Positions 8,554 to 15,851 of a stretch of 64,000 nucleotides of DNA are shown here, one piece after another. The DNA is from JBBQRS01 sp038214535 (lineage in GTDB: Bacteria; Chloroflexota; Anaerolineae; CG2-30-64-16). Under the pieces are notes generated by a model. The model did not search any database. It was not told the DNA's origin and was given only the letters and a program-made list of their open reading frames with translations. The translations under genes and the position numbers were made by a program. Each line of letters opens with the position of its first letter. Within the stretch, counting starts at the first letter, position 1. The stretch spans positions 1 to 64,000 of the forward strand of contig JBBQRS010000010.1 in NCBI GenBank assembly GCA_038214535.1. Direction: 5' to 3'.

Positions 8554-8568
8554 AGGAGGTCAACTATT
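8554..8568 (+). promoter_or_regulatory. Ribosome binding site and apparent AUU start codon of hflX
   Basis: AGGAGG (8554-8559) lies six bases upstream of ATT (8566-8568). No ATG, GTG or TTG occurs in the hflX frame between this site and 8674. The conserved N-terminus is encoded before 8674, so a non-standard start is needed. Confidence 0.6.
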
Positions 8569-9900
8569 ACTACGCAAAGATATGAAGCGCCCACTGACGA
8601 ATCGGCGATCCTGGTTGGCGTTGCCATCAAAGGCAAAGATGCTGCCTGGACGCTCGAGGACTCGCTGGCTGAGTTGGAACGCCTGGCAGAGACGGCCGGT
8701 CTCCAGGTGGTTGGCATTCTGGAGCAGAAGGTAGATCGTCCCAATCCTGCTACTCTGATCGGCTCGGGCAAAGTTGAGGAGTTGGTCGCTTTGCGCGCAG
8801 ATACGGGTGCGCAGGTCGTGATTTTCGACGAGGAACTGTCGCCGGCGCAGCAGCGCGAAATCGAGCGCGCCATCGGCAATCAAAACGTGAAGGTACTGGA
8901 TCGGACGGCTTTGATCCTGGATATTTTCGCGCAACACGCGCGGACGCGCGAGGGGGCACTGCAAGTCGAGCTGGCGCAGTATGAATATCGGCTGCCACGC
9001 TTGACGCGCGCCTGGACACATCTTGCCCGGCAGGGCGGCGGCGCATCAGGCCGTGGTGGAACCGGCGGGGTGGGCCTGCGCGGCCCCGGTGAGACCCAGT
9101 TGGAGTCGGATCGGCGGGAGATCGGACGACGTATCACGCATCTCAAGCGCGAGTTGGAAGAGGTGCGCCAACATCGCGCCCAATACCGCAAACGGCGACA
9201 CGAGGAAGCGATTCCGGTCGTTGCGCTGGTCGGCTACACCAACGCCGGGAAGTCTACGTTGTTGAACGCCATGAGCGGCGCGGACATTTATGCCGCGGAT
9301 CAGTTGTTTGCGACCCTCGACCCGACGACCCGGCGCATTGCCTTGCCGGGGGGCAGGGAAGTGCTGATGACCGACACCGTGGGCTTCATCCAGAAACTGC
9401 CGACGGCGCTCGTAGCGGCCTTTCGCGCCACGCTGGAAGAAATTGCGGACGCCGATCTGTTGTTGCATGTTGTTGACATAACGCATGATAACGCTATGGA
9501 GCAGGCTCAGACGGTGATCGAAGTGTTGGAAGAACTGGGCGCTAACGAGCAGCCGGTGGTTACTGCGTTGAACAAGGTGGATATGCTGCCGGAGTCTACG
9601 CATCTTGGGGATTATCTCGCTGACCTGCCCAACAGTACGGCGATCTCCGCGTTGACCGGCGAGGGGTTGCCTGAGTTGGTCAGCCTGATCGAGAAAGTAC
9701 TGGCCGAAGAGCTGGTAGACATCTACGCGATGATTCCATATCGCCACGGGGAGTTGTTGGCCCTGTTGCATCAACGCGGGATCATTGAGCAAGAAGAGCA
9801 TACGGAAGAAGGGACTGTTGTCCAGGCGAAGGTCCCTGCCGGAATGCTGGGCCGCTTTGAGCCCTTCTCGCTTGAGGATGAGGCTCCCGACGAGATTTGA
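8566..9900 (+). CDS. hflX: Ribosome-associated GTPase HflX, probable AUU start
   Basis: The 444-residue protein contains the HflX N-terminal domain (AILVGV near residue 14, then LIGSGKVEEL), the glycine-rich linker (GGTGGVGLRGPGETQLE) and a GTPase domain with GYTNAGKSTLLN and DTVGFI. HflX splits stalled or stressed ribosomes. The first standard start in frame, TTG 8674, would remove the conserved N-terminal strand. Translating from ATT 8566 behind AGGAGG restores it. AUU is otherwise best known as the start of infC, where initiation factor 3 discriminates against it. A sequencing error near the start is the main alternative. It follows the aminotransferase by 20 bases. Confidence 0.9.
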   Translation: MTTQRYEAPTDESAILVGVAIKGKDAAWTLEDSLAELERLAETAGLQVVGILEQKVDRPNPATLIGSGKVEELVALRADTGAQVVIFDEELSPAQQREIERAIGNQNVKVLDRTALILDIFAQHARTREGALQVELAQYEYRLPRLTRAWTHLARQGGGASGRGGTGGVGLRGPGETQLESDRREIGRRITHLKRELEEVRQHRAQYRKRRHEEAIPVVALVGYTNAGKSTLLNAMSGADIYAADQLFATLDPTTRRIALPGGREVLMTDTVGFIQKLPTALVAAFRATLEEIADADLLLHVVDITHDNAMEQAQTVIEVLEELGANEQPVVTALNKVDMLPESTHLGDYLADLPNSTAISALTGEGLPELVSLIEKVLAEELVDIYAMIPYRHGELLALLHQRGIIEQEEHTEEGTVVQAKVPAGMLGRFEPFSLEDEAPDEI

Positions 9901-9933
9901 TTCCGCTTTGCTGCGACGTGTGACGTGCGTATA

Positions 9934-9967
9934 ATGCCGGCCCTTCAGGGGGCCGGCATGATTTTTA
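9934..9967 (+). terminator. Rho-independent terminator after hflX
   Basis: ATGCCGGCCC (9934-9943) pairs with GGGCCGGCAT (9950-9959) and is followed by a run of five T. Confidence 0.8.
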
Positions 9968-10250
9968 AGTGCGCGGAAGTGGGGGAGACCGCCTGGGGGA
10001 TAATGAGTGGTGTTCGCATGTTCACACTATATATGTTATGTAATGTAGGAACGCAGCGTGTTTTCGGTTAGCGTTAACTTGACATAATTATTATGGTTTT
10101 ACAGGCAACTCCCCCGCGCGCCAGGGCCGCCATTTCCGCGCCGCCCCCCTTCAGCGTGCGACCCTTTCCTTGTGCCTGGGCCCTCGCTTTCTGGTCGGAT
10201 GTCCTTCTATAAAGAGGGATTCGAGTTACTGTCAGTCGCGCCAGGCCGTG
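9968..10250. other. Intergenic region with AT-rich segment, no gene seen
   Basis: The region between the hflX terminator and the S41 promoter holds an AT-rich patch (about 10021-10100) followed by a C-rich tract. TTGACA occurs at 10079-10084 but no matching -10 follows at the right distance. A 60-codon minus frame at 10074-10256 has no recognisable content. I see no tRNA or known RNA family. Confidence 0.4.
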
Positions 10251-10251
10251 G

Positions 10252-10257
10252 TACAAT
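10252..10257 (+). promoter_or_regulatory. Possible -10 element (TACAAT) for the S41 protease operon
   Basis: TACAAT lies about 100 bases upstream of the GTG start. CTGTCA (10229-10234) is 17 bases upstream but is a weak -35. Confidence 0.35.
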
Positions 10258-10264
10258 CAGGCGA

Positions 10265-10307
10265 TGTCCATGGACACGGGGGTGAGGTTGCATCGAGCAA
10301 TCCCCCG
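10265..10307 (+). promoter_or_regulatory. Palindrome and hairpin in the S41 leader
   Basis: A perfect 12-bp palindrome TGTCCATGGACA (10265-10276) abuts a hairpin whose stem is CGGGGG (10277-10282) with CCCCCG (10302-10307), extended inside by TTGC (10288-10291) with GCAA (10297-10300). Both lie between the putative -10 and the ribosome binding site. Confidence 0.45.
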
Positions 10308-10357
10308 CCAGATGCCTGGGACGCATCCAACATTATGTCACGTTGAAGGAAACTAAG

Positions 10358-11530
10358 GTGCGAAGATTTGGAGTCGGCCTGATGGCCGTCGTGATCTTGG
10401 GCGCGGTCTTCTTGGGTGGTTACCTGCTTGGCGAGCATCGCGGCCCGCTGGCTGAAGCGTCCGGCGCAGGTTTCCATATCTTGCCTGAAGTTCAGGCGAT
10501 TCTGGGCGAGCGATTTATGGGCGAGATTCCGACCGCGGAGGCCCAGGAGCGCTCGGCGATTCGGGGTCTGGTATCGGCTTATAACGATCGTTTTACGGTT
10601 TACGTTGAACCCGTGTCGCGTGAGATGGAACGAGATGAGCTGCGCGGCCATTTTGGCGGCATCGGCGCTTATCTGGGCCGTAACGAAGCCGGCGACATGC
10701 AGGTCATGGTGATGCGAGATCGCCCCGCTGCCAAAGCCGGCGTTCAGGATGGCGATATCCTCCTCGCGGTGGATGAGACGCCGATCACGGCACAGATGAC
10801 GGTCGAAGAGGTCGTGGCGCTGGTGCGTGGCGACGTGGGCGACACGGTGACGTTGACGCTCCGGCGTGAAGGCGTGGCAGAACCCATCAAAATTGACGTT
10901 GTGCGCGAACGCATCGAGACGCCGACTGTTGAATGGCGGGTACTGGATGAGGGGGCGCATATCGGATATGCCCGCGTGAATCTGTTCAGTGAACGCACCG
11001 GCGAGGAACTGATGAACGCGCTGGGCGAACTGAATGACGCCGGGGTCGAGAAACTGGTGTTCGACCTGCGCGGTAACGGCGGCGGCCTGCTCCAATCGGC
11101 GGTGGATGTCGCCAGCGAGTTAATGCGTGACGGTGACGTGTTGCGCGAGCTGAAACGCGACGGTCAGGAACGCTATTATGCCGTTAAGCCGGTGAGCAGC
11201 CCGGCGTATGACTGGGAAATTGTCGTGTTGACGGACGGTGGGACGGCAAGCGCTTCTGAGATTGTCGCCGGCGCCCTGCGAGATAACGGCCGCGCCACGT
11301 TGGTCGGCGAGAAAACGTTTGGCAAGGGTTCGGTGCAGGAAGTCCATGAATTATCGGACGGCTCTTCTTTGCACGTGACCGTTGCGCGCTGGCTTACTCC
11401 CCATCGCGTGCAAATTGACGGTGCGGGACTCGAGCCGGATGTCGCGGTGGCGATCAGCGCCGAAGAACGCGATGCCGGTCGCGATCCGCAACTGGAGCGG
11501 GCCGAAGCATGGCTGCGTGGGGAGAGATAG
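10358..11530 (+). CDS. C-terminal processing peptidase (S41), first of a tandem pair
   Basis: The 390-residue protein has an N-terminal membrane or signal segment (about 4-24), a PDZ domain (about 95-180) and a tail-specific protease domain. The TASASEI box (296-302) holds the nucleophilic Ser, and Lys323 in FGKGSVQ is the general base of the Ser/Lys dyad. Such enzymes trim or degrade proteins from the C-terminus outside the cytoplasm. The GTG start is preferred because AAGGAA lies six bases upstream; a TTG at 10343 would place that site inside the gene. It shares the ending AGRDPQLxRA with the next gene, pointing to tandem duplication. Confidence 0.88.
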   Translation: MRRFGVGLMAVVILGAVFLGGYLLGEHRGPLAEASGAGFHILPEVQAILGERFMGEIPTAEAQERSAIRGLVSAYNDRFTVYVEPVSREMERDELRGHFGGIGAYLGRNEAGDMQVMVMRDRPAAKAGVQDGDILLAVDETPITAQMTVEEVVALVRGDVGDTVTLTLRREGVAEPIKIDVVRERIETPTVEWRVLDEGAHIGYARVNLFSERTGEELMNALGELNDAGVEKLVFDLRGNGGGLLQSAVDVASELMRDGDVLRELKRDGQERYYAVKPVSSPAYDWEIVVLTDGGTASASEIVAGALRDNGRATLVGEKTFGKGSVQEVHELSDGSSLHVTVARWLTPHRVQIDGAGLEPDVAVAISAEERDAGRDPQLERAEAWLRGER

Positions 11531-11598
11531 CCTCCCCTGCCCCGCTCAATGTGCGAGACAACTGCGGATGTTTATTTATGTAAACTTAGGACGGTGAG

Positions 11599-12882
11599 AT
11601 GAAACATAGCAATTCGAAATGGGTGCGCCTGTTTCTCCTGATGACGATGGCGCTGATTCTGACGTTAGCCGCCTTTGGCGGCGGGATGGTGGTTGGGGCC
11701 GACTTGATCTCCGGCTCCGGCGAGACCGCCAGCCTGCCTGCGCTGCCGAGCTTCTTGAAAGCGACCACTTCCGTGGGCGCTACCGGCAAGGTCTCCCCTA
11801 CCCCGACGGCTGAACCCGACCTGGTTCTCGATAACAATCTCTTTGACGAAGCAATGAACTTGCTCGAGGATCAGTTCTACGGCGACCTGCCGGCCGAAGA
11901 GGACCTGACCTACAATGCCATTCGGGGCGTAGTGGATCGTTTGGGCGACCGGAACACGACGTTCGTTGACCCGGAAACGGCGGCGCTCTTCGATTCAGAT
12001 ATGGAAGGTCACTTTGAGGGCATCGGCGCGCGGGTCAACCTGGCCGAGAACGGTGGGATTAACCTGGAATACCTTTTCCCCGAACAACCGGCGGAAAAGG
12101 CCGGGTTGCGGATGGGCGACATCATCATCAAGGTGGATGGTGAAAACGTCACGAAGCTGGACCTGACGGAAGCCATCAGCAAAATCCGCGGCCCGGGCGG
12201 CTCTGAGGTGGTATTGACCATCGTCCGCGATGAGGGCGAGCCGTTCGACGTGAAGGTGACGCGGGCGCGCATTGAGATCCCAGTGGTTGATACGAAGACC
12301 CTGGCCGACGGACAGGTCGAATACATCGCACTGAGCGAGTTCAGCAGCGTGGCCCCACAACGGCTTGCCACGGCGGTTAGCAAGGCGGTGGCGAAGAACC
12401 CCAAAGGCATCATCCTTGACCTGCGCGGCGACCCCGGCGGTCTCCTGGATGCGGCTGTGCGGATCGGCAGCTACTTCGTCCCTGAAGGGAATATCGTTCT
12501 TGAACGCACCAAAGATGGTGAGCAGCGCGACTATGAACGGCGCGGGCGCTACCTGTTGGGCAAGACGCCGTTGGCCGTGCTGGTTGACGGCGGCAGCGCG
12601 AGCGCGTCGGAGATCGTCGCCGGGGCGGTGCAAGACGCCGGGACCGGTGTTCTGATCGGGGAGAAGACCTACGGCAAGGGTTCGGTGCAGTTGCCCAATA
12701 CGCTGAGCGACGGTTCGCAACTCAGGGTGACGATTGCCCACTGGTTTACGCCCAAGAATCGGGGCATTCACGAGCTGGGGTTGGAGCCGGACATCCCTGT
12801 GGAGATGAAGCCGGAGGATCGGGAAGCGGGTCGCGACCCGCAACTCGATCGGGCCGTGGAGTATTTGCTCGAAGGAAAGTAG
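11599..12882 (+). CDS. C-terminal processing peptidase (S41), second of a tandem pair
   Basis: The 427-residue paralogue of the preceding protein has a signal or anchor segment (about 8-36), a Ser/Pro/Thr-rich linker (about 40-72), a PDZ domain (about 135-220) and a protease domain with SASASEI (333-339) and Lys360 in YGKGSVQ. It is expected to act in the cell envelope. The linker is absent from the first copy. It starts 68 bases after the first copy, with AGGACGGTGAG ahead of the ATG. smpB follows after 32 bases, so one transcript may cover all three. Confidence 0.88.
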   Translation: MKHSNSKWVRLFLLMTMALILTLAAFGGGMVVGADLISGSGETASLPALPSFLKATTSVGATGKVSPTPTAEPDLVLDNNLFDEAMNLLEDQFYGDLPAEEDLTYNAIRGVVDRLGDRNTTFVDPETAALFDSDMEGHFEGIGARVNLAENGGINLEYLFPEQPAEKAGLRMGDIIIKVDGENVTKLDLTEAISKIRGPGGSEVVLTIVRDEGEPFDVKVTRARIEIPVVDTKTLADGQVEYIALSEFSSVAPQRLATAVSKAVAKNPKGIILDLRGDPGGLLDAAVRIGSYFVPEGNIVLERTKDGEQRDYERRGRYLLGKTPLAVLVDGGSASASEIVAGAVQDAGTGVLIGEKTYGKGSVQLPNTLSDGSQLRVTIAHWFTPKNRGIHELGLEPDIPVEMKPEDREAGRDPQLDRAVEYLLEGK

Positions 12883-12914
12883 GCGCGGCGGCAAGGCCGG
12901 CGCAGGAGGGCGAA

Positions 12915-13397
12915 GTGGCAAAGAGAGGCGATGGCGGCGTGAAGCCGGTGGCAACAAACCGAAAGGCGTTGCACGAATACTTCATCGAAGACACCTACGA
13001 GGCGGGCATCGCCTTGACGGGAACGGAGATCAAGTCGGTGCGCGCCTCGCGGGTGAACCTGGGCGATGGTTTTGTGCAGATTCGCAACGGCGAGGCGTGG
13101 CTGCTCAACGTTCACATTTCGCCCTATGACTTCGGTAACCGCGAGAATCACGAACCGCGCCGCGAGCGACGGCTGTTGTTGCACAGCGTGGAAATCCGCA
13201 AGCTGCAGAGCAAGGTCTCGGAACGCGGCTGGACCATCGTGCCCTTGAGCATGTATCTGAGCGGCGGCCGGGCCAAGGTCGAGGTCGCCCTGGTGCGCGG
13301 CAAGCGGCTCTATGACAAGAAGGATGCCGTGGCCGAGCGGGACGCTGACCGTGAGATGCAGCGCGTGACCAAGGGCGGCTGGCAGGAAGATTATTGA
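12915..13397 (+). CDS. smpB: tmRNA-binding protein SmpB
   Basis: The 160-residue protein has the usual SmpB core, including the NRKALHEYFIEDTYEAGI region and TGTEIKSVRASRVNLGDG, and a basic C-terminal tail (KRLYDKKDAVAERD) that enters the empty mRNA channel. SmpB delivers tmRNA to stalled ribosomes. The GTG start follows AGGAGG by five bases. The tmRNA gene itself begins 95 bases downstream. Confidence 0.96.
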   Translation: MAKRGDGGVKPVATNRKALHEYFIEDTYEAGIALTGTEIKSVRASRVNLGDGFVQIRNGEAWLLNVHISPYDFGNRENHEPRRERRLLLHSVEIRKLQSKVSERGWTIVPLSMYLSGGRAKVEVALVRGKRLYDKKDAVAERDADREMQRVTKGGWQEDY

Positions 13398-13409
13398 TCC
13401 GTACATTCA

Positions 13410-13440
13410 CGTGCAACGCACCTCCGAGGTGTGTTGCACG
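13410..13440 (+). terminator. Strong hairpin between smpB and ssrA
   Basis: A near-perfect 15-bp stem (one G-T pair) starts CGTGCAAC and ends GTTGCACG. There is no long T run after it, so it is a probable but not classic terminator. Confidence 0.5.
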
Positions 13441-13452
13441 TCGTTACACGGT

Positions 13453-13481
13453 TTGTTGCGCCAATCAAAATGTGGTAAGAT
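13453..13481 (+). promoter_or_regulatory. Promoter of ssrA
   Basis: TTGTTG (13453-13458) and TAAGAT (13476-13481) are separated by 17 bases. The mature tmRNA begins 12 bases after the -10. Confidence 0.65.
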
Positions 13482-13492
13482 CACTTGTGAAA

Positions 13493-13904
13493 GGGGATGA
13501 ATGGTTTCGACGGGGCAGATTGGGCGTACGTTGCAAGCCGAGGCGCTCCCACCTCGCAAATCAGGAGCAAAAACAATAACTGCCAACTCAGGCAAAGCGT
13601 TCACCTTCCCCTTCGCTCGCAACAACCAGTTCGCACTGGCTGCGTAAGAAGGAGCAGGGAACAAATGGTCGCTGAAGAGTGACCACGGTGCCTCCGCCGG
13701 GTTCCGGCGGCGACGGAGAGCATCGTCATAATACCGTAGGGTGCGGCCCGTGTACGCCGATAGACGGGTCTAAGACAATCGGCTAGCCTTCCTAGTGGAC
13801 AGTGGTCGCTGCTGGACCGGACGGCGAAACCCAAATCAGTGACTAAGCTTGTAGATATGTGCGATCGTCTGTTTCGGACCCGGGTTCGACTCCCGGCATC
13901 TCCA
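13493..13904 (+). ncRNA. ssrA: tmRNA (SsrA)
   Basis: The one-piece tmRNA starts with GGGGATGAATGGTTTCGACG and ends with GGTTCGACTCCCGGCATCTCC plus discriminator A. The acceptor GGGGATG pairs with CATCTCC. The genome continues CCT, so the final A of CCA must be added after transcription. The tag reading frame ends at TAA 13645-13647. With resume codon GCC at 13582, after AATAACT, the encoded tag has 21 residues, begins ANSGKAF and ends RNNQFALAA, the usual protease signal. An upstream in-frame GCA (13567) is a less likely resume codon. It partners with SmpB, encoded just upstream. Confidence 0.95.
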
Positions 13905-13914
13905 CCTTGATTGG

Positions 13915-13953
13915 AAGGCCCCCAAATCGCGTGGCGCGATTTGGAGGCCTTTT
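13915..13953 (+). terminator. Rho-independent terminator of ssrA
   Basis: A long stem (CCAAATCGCG with CGCGATTTGG, extended by AAGGCC and GGCCTT) is followed by TTTT. Confidence 0.85.
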
Positions 13954-13980
13954 GCATCTCTTTTACGCCTATGCTATGAT
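13952..13980 (+). promoter_or_regulatory. Promoter for the inositol-phosphatase-like gene and mtnP
   Basis: TTGCAT (13952-13957) and TATGAT (13975-13980) are 17 bases apart. The promoter begins within the T run of the ssrA terminator. Confidence 0.65.
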
Positions 13981-14027
13981 GCCGAACCGTCGGCGTCCTT
14001 CCGCCTTTTCCACATGCAGCGGGGAGA

Positions 14028-14903
14028 ATGAGTGTGATCCAATCAACATATGCTTATGAACTAGAAGTCGCCATGCGTCTGGCGCGCGAGGCCGGTGAGA
14101 TCATCAAGGCGTTTTATGACGTGCCGCCCACTGTGCGCTGGAAGGATCCCACCGAGCCGGTGACTGAAGCGGACCGCGCTGTCAATGCATACCTCGTGAA
14201 GCAGTTCGGCCAGGTCTTTCCCGATGACGGCATGTTGGCGGAAGAGTCCAAGGATGACCTGTCGCGCCTGGAGAAGTCGCGCGTCTGGATCATTGATCCG
14301 ATGGATGGCACGGCGGAGTTTATCGCGCACAACGGCGAGTTCTGCATCATGATCGGTTTGGCTGTCGAGGGCGCGCCGGTGGTAGGCGTCGTATATCAGC
14401 CGATTGACGACGTGTTGTATGCGGCTTCGTTGGGCAATGGGGCTTTCGTTGAGGAGTTTGGCGAGCGCACTCCCTTGCACGTGTCGGACATGGCGAATAT
14501 CGAGGAGTTTCGCCTCGTGGTCAGTCGCTCGCATCGCGTCCCGATCACCGACGCGATCATCCGCGGCTTCGGGTTGAAGCGGGAACGCAGCATCGGCAGC
14601 GTAGGCCTGAAGATCGGGCTGATTGCGCGCGGGCAGGCGGAGCTTTATATCCATCCCAACGCGGGCACCAAAGAATGGGACACCTGCGGCCCGGATATCA
14701 TCGTGCGGGAAGCCGGCGGCCTGATGACCGATTGCTTCAACCGAACGTTGCTTTACAATCAGCCCGATGTGGTGCGTCAATTTGGGCTACTGGCGAGCAA
14801 CGACGTTAAACATGACGAAGTCGCCGCTCAACTGGCGGAGATACTCGACGAGGCCGGCGTAGACCCGGAGTTCGGTTTTCGGACGTGGAAGGGACTGGCA
14901 TGA
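14028..14903 (+). CDS. Inositol-monophosphatase-family phosphatase (CysQ/IMPase-like)
   Basis: The 291-residue Mg2+-dependent phosphatase has the metal-binding motifs AEESKDD (Glu72-Glu73), DPMDGT (90-95) and WDTCGPD (Asp218). The family includes inositol monophosphatase, fructose-bisphosphatase and 3'-phosphoadenosine 5'-phosphate phosphatase, and the substrate cannot be chosen here. GGGGAG is only one base before the ATG; a GTG at 14034 has better spacing (seven bases), so the true start may be two codons later. The stop overlaps the mtnP start. Confidence 0.82.
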   Translation: MSVIQSTYAYELEVAMRLAREAGEIIKAFYDVPPTVRWKDPTEPVTEADRAVNAYLVKQFGQVFPDDGMLAEESKDDLSRLEKSRVWIIDPMDGTAEFIAHNGEFCIMIGLAVEGAPVVGVVYQPIDDVLYAASLGNGAFVEEFGERTPLHVSDMANIEEFRLVVSRSHRVPITDAIIRGFGLKRERSIGSVGLKIGLIARGQAELYIHPNAGTKEWDTCGPDIIVREAGGLMTDCFNRTLLYNQPDVVRQFGLLASNDVKHDEVAAQLAEILDEAGVDPEFGFRTWKGLA

Positions 14904-15781
14904 TGGAAACAGTACGGGTTGGCGTGATCGGCGGCAGCGGGGTCTATGATCTGTCACAACTCAAGAACGTGCGCGAGAGATATCTGGATACGCCGTTCGG
15001 CGCGCCGTCAGACGCCTACATCGTGGGCGAGATCGAGGGGCAGCCGGTGGCGTTCTTGCCGCGTCACGGGCGGGGACATCGCATCAGCCCGACGCAACTC
15101 AACTCGCGGGCCAACATTTACGGCTTCAAGATGCTCGGCGTCGAGTATTTGATTTCCATCAGCGCCTGCGGCAGCCTCCAGCCGCAGTATCGCCCCGGCG
15201 ACATCGTGACGCCGGATCAGGTCTTCGACCGCACACGGATGCGCCCGACCAGCTTCTTTGACGATCCGGCGGTGGGCACGGGCGGCATCGTCGTGCATGT
15301 TTCCGTAGCAGATCCGTTCTGCGACTACCTGAACGAGGTGTGTGCGACCGCTGTGGAGGCTACCGGGCATGCCGTGCATCGTGGGGGGACGTTCGTCACG
15401 ATCGAAGGCCCCCGGTTCAGCACGAAGGCCGAGAGTCGGGTTTTCCAACAGTTGGGCTTTGCCATCATCGGGATGACGGCGATCCCCGAAGTGTTCCTGG
15501 CCCGCGAGGCCGGGATGAGCTATGCCACCATGGCGCATGTGACCGATTACGACGTGTGGCACGAATCGGAAGCGCCGGTCACGGTGGAGATGGTTGTGAG
15601 GCAACTGCTGGCCAATGCTGATGTGGCGAAGGCCTCGGTAGTGAACGCGGTCAAGGCGCTGAAGGATGCGCCGCCGTCGCAGCACGGCGATTCACTGCGC
15701 AACGCCATCATGACGCAACCGGCCCTGATTCCGCCTGCGACAAGAGCGCGGCTCGATCTGTTGATCGGTAAGTACTTGTAG
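14900..15781 (+). CDS. mtnP: S-methyl-5'-thioadenosine phosphorylase
   Basis: The 293-residue purine phosphorylase has GGSGVYDL at the N-terminus for phosphate binding, LPRHGRGHRISPTQLNSRAN, and GMTAIPEVFLAREAGMSY for the ribose and methylthio site. Asp in VTDYDVW corresponds to the residue that selects 6-aminopurines in methylthioadenosine phosphorylase, so the substrate is probably methylthioadenosine from polyamine or quorum-signal synthesis. The ATG overlaps the upstream stop by four bases (ATGA). AAGGGA is upstream. A second ATG follows directly. Confidence 0.88.
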   Translation: MMETVRVGVIGGSGVYDLSQLKNVRERYLDTPFGAPSDAYIVGEIEGQPVAFLPRHGRGHRISPTQLNSRANIYGFKMLGVEYLISISACGSLQPQYRPGDIVTPDQVFDRTRMRPTSFFDDPAVGTGGIVVHVSVADPFCDYLNEVCATAVEATGHAVHRGGTFVTIEGPRFSTKAESRVFQQLGFAIIGMTAIPEVFLAREAGMSYATMAHVTDYDVWHESEAPVTVEMVVRQLLANADVAKASVVNAVKALKDAPPSQHGDSLRNAIMTQPALIPPATRARLDLLIGKYL

Positions 15782-15796
15782 CAAAAACCGGCTCAT

Positions 15797-15835
15797 AAAA
15801 AGAGGGGCAGGCGATGATCGCCTGCCCCTCTTTTT
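15797..15835. terminator. Bidirectional terminator between mtnP and the selenoprotein gene
   Basis: A 19-bp perfect stem around a single base, with AAAAAGAGGGG on one side and CCCCTCTTTTT on the other, serves both converging genes. Confidence 0.9.
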
Positions 15836-15851
15836 ATGTCGGCGCTACCGT

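Noticed and set aside
10079..10102. Promoter starting with TTGACA in the hflX-S41 gap
   Set aside because: The -35 is perfect but no -10 lies 16-18 bases downstream, and a better -10 is found nearer the gene.
10074..10256. Small 60-codon minus frame in the hflX-S41 gap
   Set aside because: TTG start without a ribosome site, no recognisable content and low-complexity base composition.
11995..12957. 320-codon minus-strand frame opposite the second S41 gene
   Set aside because: Shadow of the S41 protease, with His/Gln/Arg-rich composition typical of antisense frames.
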